Assembly (NCBI RefSeq): GCF_003255815.1 | Contig: NC_037670.1 | Span: 33,356,276 to 33,420,275, forward strand | Source of the DNA: Theropithecus gelada | Lineage: Eukaryota; Chordata; Mammalia; Primates; Cercopithecidae | DNA length: 64,000 bases | Direction: 5' to 3' | Shown: one piece after another, positions 36,823 to 47,985 of the stretch | Layout of the letters: each line of letters starts with the position of its first letter | Position numbering within the stretch: the stretch's first letter is position 1 | Notes under the pieces: generated by a model | The model's input: only the letters and a program-made list of their open reading frames with translations | Database searches by the model: none | What the model was told of the DNA's origin: nothing | Program-made: the position numbers and the translations under genes

Positions 36823-38245
36823 GAAGTCAAGTGCAAGTGTAGATTTATTAAAAATGTGAACTCCATCACATTTTTAATCCAGGCCCCAGATCCAGGCTAC
36901 TGAAGGACTTTCTAGTCTGCAAAGTACCAGAAAATACTACCTGAGTATCCTGCCTCCATTTGCACTACATCTTGAGTAAGGCAGCTAGCTGAATGCCAGT
37001 ATGTTTGATACTTTCTCATGAAAGTAGGACTTAGGAATTTAAACCAAAATACTTTAAAATGATGTTTCTATGACTCTGTAAATATGAAAAACCCAAGCCT
37101 ACAAACAGAAGTTTTAGAAAGCTACTGTCATTTTGGTCCCAGTTCAGAAGCTCATGTATCTTTAATTCCGAGATCATAAAAGGCAAATTAATTAATGAAT
37201 ATGAGCCCCTCCCAAGCCACTCTGGGCTGAAAGATGACTTTCACAATTTCATTTCCTGTGGATCCAAGAATGTGTGGTTTACTCGAGCTCATGGCTGGGA
37301 GAAGCCTTAAAGGTCACCTTTCCTTGTGACTACAGCAAAAACTTGGAGGCAGAAAGGTCAGCCCCAATATCTTGCCATTTTCTTCTTGACAGTCTGAGAC
37401 AAAGTGAGAATCAAAAAGAAATCATTGTTTGCAACCAAAGACCAAGAAAGCAGACCACTGATAAAACTGTATTTATATTTGCTCTCACACAAGCAGCAAG
37501 AAATAAATACTTGGAGTTCGTCAAGAGTAAAGATGTTTGTTGTACTTTAAGGCAGTCTAAAATCTGGGGGAGGATTTCCTTTTTTAAAAAAATAAAGTTA
37601 GTTGAAACAGATTGTCAAGGTAATATCTATGACCACTCCTCTACCCAAAATAGGAAAAAGAGGTTTCAATGAGACCTTCCTCCGTGTGTGTCGAGTCACA
37701 CTCGGAGATTCATTTTGCCGATTTCAATGTAAAATGAAATGAAATGCCTAAAATCAAATGCTTGAGAGTTCAAGTAAAGAAGAAAGACTGGAATTTCTTA
37801 ACATAATAGTTTTTGGGAAAATTCACAAAAAGCTCTCTATAGTGATAAAAAATATTTTTAAAAAGTAATGTGTAGATGATTTCTAGGGAAAGCACTTGGT
37901 TTGGGCAGTCCAGATATACTGAATGCAAGCTCTTTCTCTTGGGTAAGCGACTTAATATCTCCAATAGTAAATTTCCCCATCTATATAGAGGGTATAATAT
38001 GTAATAAAGTTTGCAAATTTCTTGACACTCTTTTCTTTCCTCCTTCCATTCCTTCCAGTTTAAAGCCAAAAATATTTCTTCCATTGAAATATATTTGAGT
38101 AAAGCTTGCAAAACTCTGATACAATACTATATATCACAACTCTATAAAATATTAATTTGCTCTTAATAGCAACATTTAAGCTTCATATGGTGTAATGTTA
38201 ACAAATTATTATATTTCATTCATGATATGCAGACATGATGTTTTG

Positions 38246-38575
38246 GCTTACAATTTTTTGACTTTGCAGTGGTGCGGAAGTGATACACAGTCTGGACAAA
38301 CCATTCTTTAAGTGCCCATACAACCATTCTGTGTTTTACTTTTAGCATTGTATTCAATAAACAAATTATATGACAGAGTCAACACTGTATTATAAAATGG
38401 GCTGGATAGATTATTTTGCCCAACTGTAGGCTAGTGTAAGTATTCCATGCATGTATAAGGTAAGCTAGGCTAAACTGTAGGTTAGGTGTATTAAATGCAA
38501 TTTCTCCTTAATATTTTCAGCATACAGTGTATGTATTGGGACACAACCCCATAGTAAGTGAGAAGCATCTGTACT
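38246..38575 (-). mobile_element. Tigger-type non-autonomous DNA transposon fossil
   Basis: The right end agaagcatctgtac, the central taggctaaactgtaggttag, then gtgtattaaatgcaattt, and the left part ttgactttgcagtggtgcgg correspond to a known Tigger-related palindromic family whose ends read GTACAGATGCTC. There is no transposase frame. The family assignment is from memory. Confidence 0.65.
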
Positions 38576-39179
38576 TGCTATAACATTTTTGAAGTATAGT
38601 TCATAAAAATATTTCTGACGTTTTACTTTGTGTGTCATAACCTCCCTCCCAATTCACCGAAGCTACAATTTACCATTTGAAAGAACATGAGCACACATGA
38701 GTTTTTATGTTTTTGTATTATAAAAAAATGGAAGTTAAATTCTAATCCTATAAACACTTATGCTTAAAGGAGATAAAAAGTTTTATTCAAAGACCCAGTT
38801 TTTTAAGAGACATACATTTGAGAGTCCAATAGTTTACGCCTAGAACCTAAATTCTAGGTCTGGTTTTGAAATCAAGTAGAAAAAAATTAAAAATAGAAAA
38901 ATTCAAAACTACTACTTCTCTAAACTACATCAAGTTATTTTTGGAACAAAAATAACATTTTCAAATACACATGTTGCACACTGATACACAAGAACCACAC
39001 TAGATATTTAGTACTTTGCAAGCATAGGACACATATTTCTTCCTGTAAGGCAGTTACAAACTAGACACATCACCTGGTGGCACATTGTCATTTGACTTTC
39101 AACCATATCCATTTTGTGTGCTAAGGTTTAAAAAGTATGCTTGCACTTCTATAACCTTTACCAAAGGTTTTGCTTTTTA

Positions 39180-39480
39180 GACGATTTTTTGTTGTTGTTG
39201 TGGTAAAAACAACTTGAGATTTAACCACTTAAAAATGTCTAAGTGTTCAAGACAATATTAACTATAGGCCCAATGTTGTAAAGAAGATCTCCAGAACATG
39301 TTTATCTCGCATAATTGAAATTTTATACCCCCTTGAGCAGCAACTGCCCCCATTTCCCTTCCTCCCAGCCTTTGGCAAACACCATTCTACTCTGTTTTCA
39401 TAACTGACTATTTTAGATGCTTCATATAAGTAGAATCATGCTGCCTTTGTCCTCCTGTGCTGGCTTACATCACTAGAAGA
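39180..39480 (+). repeat. LINE-derived fossil (probably old L1)
   Basis: gatgcttcatataagtagaa, then tcatgctgcctttgtcctcc, and ctggcttacatcactagaag match a widely repeated old LINE segment. The subfamily cannot be set by eye. Confidence 0.45.
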
Positions 39481-40385
39481 TGTTTTAAGAGTGAACTCAT
39501 CAAAAAGAAAACTACTTTTTAGAAACTTCTCTAACCAGGAAATTGTAGAAATTTCTCTGAGCAGGAATTTTTCACTCAAAGATCTTATCTTGGCTAGAAA
39601 AATGACAGCAAATTATGTTTTATTGGTCCATTTATATACTATGCATGTGAACAGATATAGCATAATTGCAATGGAGATTATATACATTGTCTGTATATGT
39701 AGAACATTTTTCAATCATAATTCCATTTTCCATTTTCTTTTGTATTATGCCATCGTTTTTGCTGTGCAGTTCAGTACCACATTATTTTCCATTTCGACCA
39801 CAGCTGCATCATTGCTGCTGCCAGAATCTCTGTTTTTTGGAGAAAATATACAATTTAAAATTGTTTTTTTTCTTTTTTTTTATCAGAAAGGAAAGTCATC
39901 AAGAATTAGATTTTATTTTAGGAACAAAGTAAGGTTTCATGGGAGAAAAAAACAAAGCCTTGGTGTAGAGAAGGTTTGTTCATTTTCTATAGCATTACTG
40001 AAGTGTCCGTATGCCTTGATAATCCTATCAATGTTTGGATCATCTCAGTGGGGGAAATGACTTAATTTAACTCTATTTTGGTGTCTCAGCAAAGGTAAGT
40101 TATCTATTTTGAGAGCCCTGAGTTTGCTTTAACTGGGTAGTTTTATACTACTGCATTTGTGAATGAAATCCCAAAGTTTGCCTAGCTAACTTGCCACCTC
40201 AGTTGCCCTGAGTAGAAAAGGTGGGTGGCCAGTGGGTGGAGGAGGAGGTGATGGGAACTGGCCAATTGTGACAGAGCTGCCTTCAGGCCAATATCTTGTG
40301 TTCATAAATACCTAGGCAAGAGGCAGGTCAACGGCACATGAGCTAGACTTGATTAAGCTAACAGTCTGTATCTCGTGTTCCCTAG

Positions 40386-40541
40386 TGTCTCTCTTTCAAC
40401 GCCATCATGGAAGAACTGGGAATCTCACTGAAGAATCAGAAAAAAATAAAGAAAAAGTCAAGAACTAAGGGGAAATCTTCCTTCACAAGTATCCTTACTT
40501 GTCATCAGAGACGAACTCAGAGAAAAGAGACTGTGGCGTGA
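40386..40541 (+). CDS. GRIK1: GRIK1 alternative distal terminal exon, ETVA tail
   Basis: In phase 0 with the Gln codon at 22048-22050, the exon encodes CLSFNAIMEELGISLKNQKK, then IKKKSRTKGKSSFTSILTCH, then QRRTQRKETVA and TGA at 40539-40541: 51 residues. I recognise this as the C-terminus of the 905-residue human GRIK1 isoform 2 (the GluK1b-type tail). It carries a lysine/arginine-rich stretch followed by Ser/Thr, and ends E-T-V-A, the ligand reported to bind PDZ proteins such as PICK1 and GRIP. The same ending is shared with GRIK2. The basic stretch fits the poor surface delivery and ER retention reported for this tail. Nothing is broken. Confidence 0.95.
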   Translation, partial: CLSFNAIMEELGISLKNQKKIKKKSRTKGKSSFTSILTCHQRRTQRKETVA

Positions 40542-40840
40542 TCCAAGGAAACACCTGTAGGAAGAAAAAGGATGCACTCCCTACAGATTTTTGGAGAAAG
40601 GATTTCTGATGAGTGTGTGATGTGTTTCCATATATCTATATCCATAACTCTGATTATGTATACAGATATAAGAAATACAAAAGTTTAAAAAGCTCACATA
40701 GATATGACTCGGGAAGTGACACCAGTTCTTTTAAAATAAATTTGTATGCTCACTTATTTTGCATTTTTTCTTTTGCCCCAATAAATTGTTGTGTGTGCTT
40801 TCTAAATAATAATAAAACAACAGGGTTTTTTCCAGAACAA
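40542..40840 (+). other. GRIK1: Probable 3' UTR of the ETVA isoform
   Basis: This AT-rich non-coding stretch after the stop ends in a cluster of three AATAAA hexamers at 40735-40740, 40780-40785 and 40811-40816. The transcript end is most likely within about 30 bases of one of them. The exact cleavage site cannot be set. Confidence 0.6.
40735..40816 (+). terminator. GRIK1: Polyadenylation signal cluster
   Basis: Three canonical AATAAA hexamers within 82 bp, followed by a GT-rich stretch (aaattgttgtgtgtgctttc directly after the second), which is the usual downstream element. Confidence 0.55.
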
Positions 40841-41219
40841 GTTCAGCGTGGTTTGTTCCCCATTACTTGCTCCCATTGGCAAAGGTATGTTTGCTGTATG
40901 TTGTCAGTTGTGCACTTTGCTATTTTGAAAACTCTTCTTACTGGTTTAGACAAACATAGTCATTTTGGGCTGAGTTTTAAAAATTACTTTTAGCTTATAC
41001 CAAGTTACCTGGTTACTATGGTAAAGTGAACCCATTTATCTTTGTGTTCTAAAGTCTAATTTTATAAATAGTTTAAGTGATACTCTGAACATTAGTGAGC
41101 TGTGCTGGAAAAGGATACCAAAAAGCAAATATATGTTCAAAAAGTAAAAGTGTTCACCACATTCTGGGTACCATTCTAGGTTGTGGGGATCCCATGGTGA
41201 AGAAAACAGATATGGTCCC

Positions 41220-41579
41220 TGTATTAGTTCATTTTCATGCTTCTGATAGACATATCTGAGACTAGGTAATTTATAAAGAAAAAGAGATTTAATGGACTCA
41301 CAGCTCCACATGGCTGGGGAGGCTTCACAATCATGGCAGAAGGTGAAAGGCACATCTTACATGGTGGCAGGCAAGAGAGAATGAGAGTCAAGCAAAACGG
41401 GAAACCCCTTATAAAACCATCTGATCTCATGAGAATTATTCACTACCACAAGAATAGTATGGAGGAAACCGTCCCCATGATTCAATTATCTTCCACCAGG
41501 TGCCTCCTACAACACATGGGAATTATGGGAGCTAAAATTCAAGATGAGATTTGGGTGGGGACATAGCCAAACCATATCA
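41220..41579 (-). mobile_element. Solo MaLR LTR (THE1/MST type) with intact duplication
   Basis: On the - strand it runs TGATATGGTTTGGC through TTTGGGTGGGG-complement text to CTAATACA, the classic ends of THE1/MST LTRs of the ERVL-MaLR group. It is about 360 bp and begins TG and ends CA. A perfect 5-bp duplication GTCCC flanks it (41215-41219 and 41580-41584), so it is a complete solo LTR. There is no internal coding sequence. Confidence 0.85.
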
Positions 41580-42862
41580 GTCCCCATTCTCACATAACTA
41601 ATTATAAAACAAAGATGAAAAACAGTATATTACTCAAAGCAGGATTAGAACTTCCTCAGAGGAAGTCCAAAGCTGAAGGAGCCCTCAGAAGTATTTAACC
41701 TGGGGCTGGGTCAAGAAGGGCTTCCTGGAGAAAGGAATAGCTAACTTAAGATTTGGGGGATGACTCAGACATTATCAGGCGAAGAGAGCCAGGCTGAGGA
41801 AGCAGCATATTAGAAGGCATGGAAATAAGAGAGAATAGGGCTATTATGTTAGAGGAAAAATGAGTTTGGTGTACCTAAACTATAAAATGCAAATAGGTCC
41901 AATAGGCCTGATAGGTAGCAGTTACTCTGGCTGAGGGTAGAGGAAGCATTGAAGAAAAGAAGACCAGAAGGGAGACGAGAGGGAAGTCACCCAAAAGATT
42001 ATTTCAGTAACTACACCAGACCAGAAGTAGAGAGACCTCCTGATGAAAGAGGTAATTTTGAAGCATAATCCAAGCAGCCATGGATTCAGAAAGTGGTCTC
42101 AAAGGAAAACTCCTGGATTCAGGGAGGTGGGAGGGGAGCTTAACTGGAAAATTGAGGTGACATTCATTGTGATGGGAAATAATGGAAAGAAATAGGTATT
42201 AGTTAGTATTTCATGTAACTGGTTGGTTTCTTCAGGATTATTCTAAAACTCCAGGAAACTTTTAATCTAGTCCTTCAAAGTACAAAAATATTTTCAGACA
42301 TGAAAGGGAAAAATAATGACTTTTAAAATGGCAATAGCAATAACAGATATTGAACAAATGTTTTGCTTGATTGTAATCAATATTCAGATTTCAGATCAAT
42401 CAGAATTTTTATTGACAACAAACAGAAGAAAATGGTTCATTAAAATGCATCAGGAGGCTTAAATTAAACATGTATAAACTGGAGTATGATGAAACTGACT
42501 GGCTAAAGATGGTCTAGAATGATAACATATTAGAAGGAGGAAATACAAAGTTTATTCACTTCACTAAAAATTATATCCGAGGCATTCTATTTTACATGTT
42601 CTAATGTTTTTCTCCCATTTTTAAATTTTTCTCTTATTTAGAAAATATTACTCTATCTTTTCACATACTATTGCAGAAATTTGTGAGAAAAGAGGTACAT
42701 CAACCTCTATTATCTAAAATATATAGTGTATCAGTCTGGTTTACGGATATTTTAAGATCCACCAGCCTCTCTCCTCTTCACTTATACAGAACTAAATTTT
42801 CATTCAATGCATATAACACTTGCTATAAACAACTTCGTTAAAAAATGTATTGAAAAACTGCA

Positions 42863-43142
42863 GGCCGGGCGCGGTGGCTCAAGCCTGTAATCCCAGCACT
42901 TTGGGAGGCCGAGGCGGGTGGATCACGAGGTCAGGAGATCGAGACTATCCTGGCTAACATGGTGAAACCCCGTCTCTACTAAAAATACAAAAAACTAGCC
43001 GGGCGCGGTAGCGGGCGCCTGTAGTCCCAGCTACTTGGGAGGCTGAGGCGGGAGAATGGCGTGAACCCAGGGGGCGGAGCTTGCAGTGAGCCGAGATCGC
43101 GCCACTGCACTCCAGCCTGGGAGTCACAGTGAGACTCCGTCT

Positions 43143-43186
<44 letters not shown>
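42863..43186 (+). repeat. Young AluY, sense, with 43-base A tail
   Basis: Full element beginning ggccgggcgcggtggctcaa and containing aaaaaactagccgggcgcgg, variants I associate with Old World monkey AluY. The pure A tail of 43 bases (43144-43186) and the matching flanks gaaaaactgca point to a recent insertion. Confidence 0.95.
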
Positions 43187-43188
<2 letters not shown>

Positions 43189-45289
43189 AAAACTGCAGAA
43201 CAGGACTTTTTTTAATGTCAACTATTAAATGTGGTATATAATCACCTTCCTCTCTCCCTGATACTTTCATTCTGAAAGTACATTTGGCACATATAAATGT
43301 GCCTACGTTTCTGTGTGCATCTTTGTGTTTTAGGGTGAAGAACAGAGTAAGCAAATGAGTTCAGAGGAGAGAAGAAAGTGTAGAGTATCTGGAACCCAGT
43401 CCAGAAAAATTCCTGGTAACAACCATTAATCTTGAAGATTTTCATCCCGTTCACTAAAGAACAGTGACTCACACAGAGTTATGTAGAAATCAATGGCGAA
43501 GTTAATTAAAACCTAGATCTAACATTTCTTCCTTCAGCAGTTTCTTGGTGCTAAAAGAAAAAGATTGCCCAGGTGAGATATTCAGGGAAACAAATGGAGG
43601 TCAGCTGTTTTGAAAGATGATGTTCACAGTTAAGATTTATTCTCCTTTCAGATTTCAGATCTGGGCTTCATCTTTATTGTAGGAGAAAAAGCAAGACCCC
43701 ACAGAGTTGAAGATACAATGTGGGGCTCAAAGTTTTTTATTCTTAGCCTAAAAGAAGCTGCAGGAAGACAGAAATAAGGAGAAAGTAGCTTAAAGAAAAT
43801 GAGATGAAGATAAAATAGAACTGACTAGTTTTATTTCCCCCTCTAGCTCAGCAGCCATGGCTTTAATTTAACCCTTTGCCTTCAACAAAAGGACTACATG
43901 GGTTCTTTGTCAAGAATCTCTGGAAATTGTTGTTTCAAAGAAGGAATAATGTAAAGGGTAACAGCATCAGCTCAGGGAAAGGTGGCTCTAGGAGCTATCC
44001 TTGTAGTGTGATTTTTAAAGAAACATAAAATCTAACTTTTCTAAAATGCATGACCCACCAGATGCTCCCCAACATCGGAGAGGCCATGGTTCAGGAAACA
44101 CTGGAGCACTGGCTGAAGGAAGCCCAAGTGACAATCTACTTAGTTGATGCCTCCAGCCTAGAAGAATGAGAAGAGGACAAGCATTAACTGGTCAAGGATG
44201 TCCAAAGGAAAAAGTGACAAATGTACGCAGGGCTAGAGCAAGAAAGGTAATGGAATGTCCGGAGAAAGCACCTATGGGCGTGTGGAAGAAGTAATGAAAG
44301 GAGAGGCTGGGACCCCAAAGGTACCCTAAGTTCTCAGTTTTGTTCAAGTCTAGTTCTGTATAGGAAGGGGATCTTTTTCTGGTTAGACTGTATTTTAAAA
44401 ATAATTGCAGTGTGGAAGAAAGAAACAGAGGGAAATAGGAACAGTAAATCCACCAGAGTGGAGACAGACCTCCTATGTTTACAGGTAATAACTCAAAGTC
44501 CCATAAGCCTTGGGAGTGAAATGACCAGCATTAAACCATCCTGACATGTGAACATCTAGAAATCCAGAAACAGGCAGGCTGGCTTTGCAGGTGAGTGCAC
44601 TCTTAGTCATGTCACAGGTGCACTGGAGAGACTTGTGTTTAAGCTTTCCACACAAAATATCCAATTAGAGAAGCTTCTTCCATTTTAGAGAGACTGCTTG
44701 GTGAATGGAGACTTCAAAATGAATTTGTGTGCAGGTATTGTCTGATGTGTTTGTTTACAACTGTATCCTCCTTCCTTCTTTTCCCTCCCCATTTCCCATC
44801 CATTTTTCTTTATTGGGAGAGTAACCAGACATTCTAGTTTGCCCCAAGCATTAAGCATTAAGCCTGAAATTGAGAAGTTCTATAGGTTAAACACTATTTT
44901 CTCTCACAAAAGTGTCCTGATTTGGATAATAAATCATATGACATTTTACTCATTGGTCCCTAGCTTTCTCTTCTTGGCAGCCACAGAGTTTTACTAATAA
45001 AGTTGAAACCTTCACTGATGAAAAAACAGGGGTCCAATCCAAAGGAGCGAAGAGAAAGCAAGGGATCTCCACTCCACATCACAGTAATCCAGGATGACCC
45101 TGAAGAGTCAGACCAACCTTGACATTTCATCTGGACTTTATGAGAAATATATACATATATAAAAATGTATATGTATCTTCTATATACAAAAAGAGAAAAT
45201 ACATTGCCTTAGTCTCACTTGGTATATGCTCTCAGTAAATTATCAAGGTCACTTCATCAGGTAATACTAACAACTCTAATTTCAGCTAT

Positions 45290-45450
45290 CATTTAACAAG
45301 GATGTACTAAATCCAAGTGCTTTGCATGTCCTTCACATTTGCTCATGTAATGCTCATAGAAACCCTAAGGTAAATATTATATTTTTTAAAACTGAGGTTC
45401 CGAGAGGTTAGATAGCTTGTCCAAGACCACTTTAGTATAAAGTGGTGAAT
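45290..45450 (-). repeat. MIR fossil, antisense
   Basis: agtgctttgcatgtccttca, tcatagaaaccctaaggtaa and aactgaggttccgagaggtt follow the antisense MIR order. Confidence 0.6.
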
Positions 45451-46537
45451 GGTACAACACTACCCCCCACCCCACCACAGCATCAAAACCAGACCCCACT
45501 CCCTACTAACCCTTAGATACCAAGTACCATTGACCAAACCTATGCAGACCCCAGGCATACATGATCTCAAGTGTCCTCTCAGCCTCAATTTATGAGGCTG
45601 GGACTCTGTATTTTCATCTGCATTTCACAAAAAGAAACTGCAAGAAAAAAACATTAGTAGCTAAACCAAGGACAGACTGCCTGTTGGTTAAAGAACCAAG
45701 ATTCTGACTTCAGTCTATCAGAGTCCAGAGCACAGGTTCTTAAACAAAGCATGTTATGATTTTTTTTGTTTGTTTTAATGCAAATTTTGACTCAATTTTA
45801 AAAGAACTATCCATGGGATAATTAGTTGCCTACCACCATCACTTAGTAAAATAGATGGAGATATAGCTATCAGTGTTTCCTGGATACAATATTTAAGCAT
45901 ACCAGCACATTGCCAAGGCACTTAAGTAGGAAAATGTCATTTCTAACCTTAATATTTAATAAAATAAGGTGTCCACCACTTAGTCTTCAGACTCATTGTG
46001 TTACTGATTTATTACTTCTCATTCCTAAAGCAAGCCATTCAAGTCATACTTAAAGCATATGGATGCCATGATGTGATAATTCCAGTGAGTGTCTCAAACT
46101 TTACTGTTTCCAAACGGTCTCAAAGGAGGCCATTATATTGTAAACTTCCAGCTGATTAAAAACTTCTAGAAGGGTTAATCTGAATATTTCTTTTAAATCC
46201 CAATCACTCTATATAAATTGTTCATCCTCTTGCATACAGTACATAATAAATGCAGACTTAGAATAAAGAATGGACAACTTCTTGAGCACGTGCCACACAG
46301 ACACCTGCCACAGATTTTGAACAAGATATAGTCCCTGGCTTTGATAATATTAGAATTGAATAGGTAACATTTCAAATCTGAAGCTTTGTTGAGACACTTG
46401 ATTTTTATAGACCATGATTGTGGATGTCATTGAGTTTTCCTCAGATTTGCATCTCCATCTGCCCACAAGAAATACATACTCGCAAATTCTCCAGTCAGAG
46501 ACCAGGCAAGTCCAGCAATTTCAGGAAAAGAAAACAG

Positions 46538-46556
46538 ACAACACACACACACACAA
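46538..46556 (+). repeat. Short (AC)n run
   Basis: About eight AC units (acaacacacacacacacaac), too short to call a full microsatellite. Confidence 0.8.
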
Positions 46557-47839
46557 CATAAAGATTTTCAGGTAACCAACATTAGAGAGAATTTTGAATG
46601 CATTCATAATGTCTTCAGTACTTGTGGATTTCTCATTAAACTACTTCCAGAACATCTCTGAAGAGGCAGCTGTTTGTCTTGTCTTCATGATGAATTCTGT
46701 CTCTAAAGCAGCAAATTAAAATGAGATCATTTTTAATAAAGCTATGCCAAGATTTAAAAGTAATTTGGTGGTATTAAGCATAATAAACCAAATTACAGTG
46801 ATAAAAGAAACATTTTCATTAAAGTTCTAAAAAAATGACACTCAAAACTCCAATGTAGGGATAGAATTGAGTCTACGTTGTCTCAAGGGAACCAAAATAA
46901 CAAATGACAGCTAGAATGTTCAGCTAATCATAACAAATATATAATTAGTTTTGACCTTTCTATAACATCCCAACAAATATAGTGATTCATAAGCATGCAT
47001 GTTGCAAATGAAATTAATTGCAAGGGTATTTTTCACTGAAATGTTTAATGATCTCATCATACAGATTTCCTGGATGATTTCCTTCTACCTTCCTTCTGAA
47101 AATTAGAGGCCATGTAACAGGTTAATTTTATTAAACCAGAACAATCCAATATCTCCATGTGTACCTGGCTCATGTCTTACCATTTTTGTGGAAGCTTCAT
47201 CTTTCCTCCCCTCCCTTCCCACCTCCTTCTCCCCAGAGCCAAACTCAACTTAAAGACCCCACGTCAAATGCCACTGACTGTATGAAACTTTACCTAGTTT
47301 TTTCCCATGTCTCTTCAATGATCTTTATCTGACTTTAGATGGTTTTATATTAAAGTTATTTGGTTTATGTTGGCAACTGGTATAAGCATTTTGTTTCACA
47401 TCTAAATCAGCCTTTCCACCACCACTCCCACTGACTGGTTCACACAATGCAAGATGTTATACCTGTGCAAGTGAGTCCAACCAAGGTCATTAAATTACCT
47501 CCCAAATACAAAACTTCAACCCCTTCCTCTCCCATTCTGAAATTTTCCCTCCCTACATCCCTCTTTATATTTTTCAAAAGTTATTTTTCTCCCAAAATAA
47601 ATAACAAACTTTGCAAGTTCCCAGAAACTCACAAACAAGCCAGATCTTCCAAGCAAGGATCCATGTCTGAGGAGATTCTGTTAAGGTGGAAGTGTCTGCA
47701 TTTGCCTTGGATATCTCAGAAGTCATTTGTGAAATAAAAGATACAAGTCCTACTCATCCCTTAAAATCATATAACACGTTAACACAGGTACCTATGCATC
47801 CACAAAGTGCATTTACTGAAAAATTCAGGACTAATAAAT

Positions 47840-47985
47840 GAAGAAGAAGAAGAAGAAGAAGAAGAAGAAGAAGAAGAAGAAGAAGGAGAAGGAGAAGGAG
47901 AAGGAGAAGGAGAAGGAGAAGGAGAAGGAGAAGGAGAAGGAGAAGGAGAAGGAGAAGAAGAAGAAGAAGAAGAAGAAGAAGAAGA
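47840..47985 (+). repeat. GAA / GGAGAA trinucleotide-hexanucleotide tract
   Basis: About 146 bp: a (GAA)n block, then a (GGAGAA)n block, then (GAA)n again, pure purine on the + strand. It is flanked by ordinary unique sequence (ctaataaat on the left, aaaagaaaggaaag on the right) and not by an Alu. Poly-Glu, poly-Lys and poly-Leu frames over it are artefacts. Confidence 0.98.

Larger units (their letters stand above)
22051..40385 (+). other. GRIK1: GRIK1 intron to the distal terminal exon (18.3 kb)
   Basis: When the exon at 23385 is skipped, splicing runs from GTGAGT at 22051 to gtgttccctag ending at 40385. Six Alu or Alu-like elements, MER5-type, Tigger-type and MIR fossils and a CA repeat are listed separately. 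I recognise nothing in 23840-25660, 26880-26990, 27630-28000, 28550-29850, 30830-35590, 35880-36310, 36830-38240 and 38580-39180 beyond AT-rich non-coding sequence. Open frames of up to about 130 codons there show no family features. Confidence 0.85.

Noticed and set aside
37274..37672. A 132-codon + strand open frame
   Set aside because: It starts at GTG, and no recognisable domain is present.
39491..40060. A 189-codon + strand open frame just before the distal GRIK1 exon
   Set aside because: It starts at a GTG, is AT-rich and of biased composition, shows no family motif, and has no splice or promoter context. Likely chance in intronic DNA.
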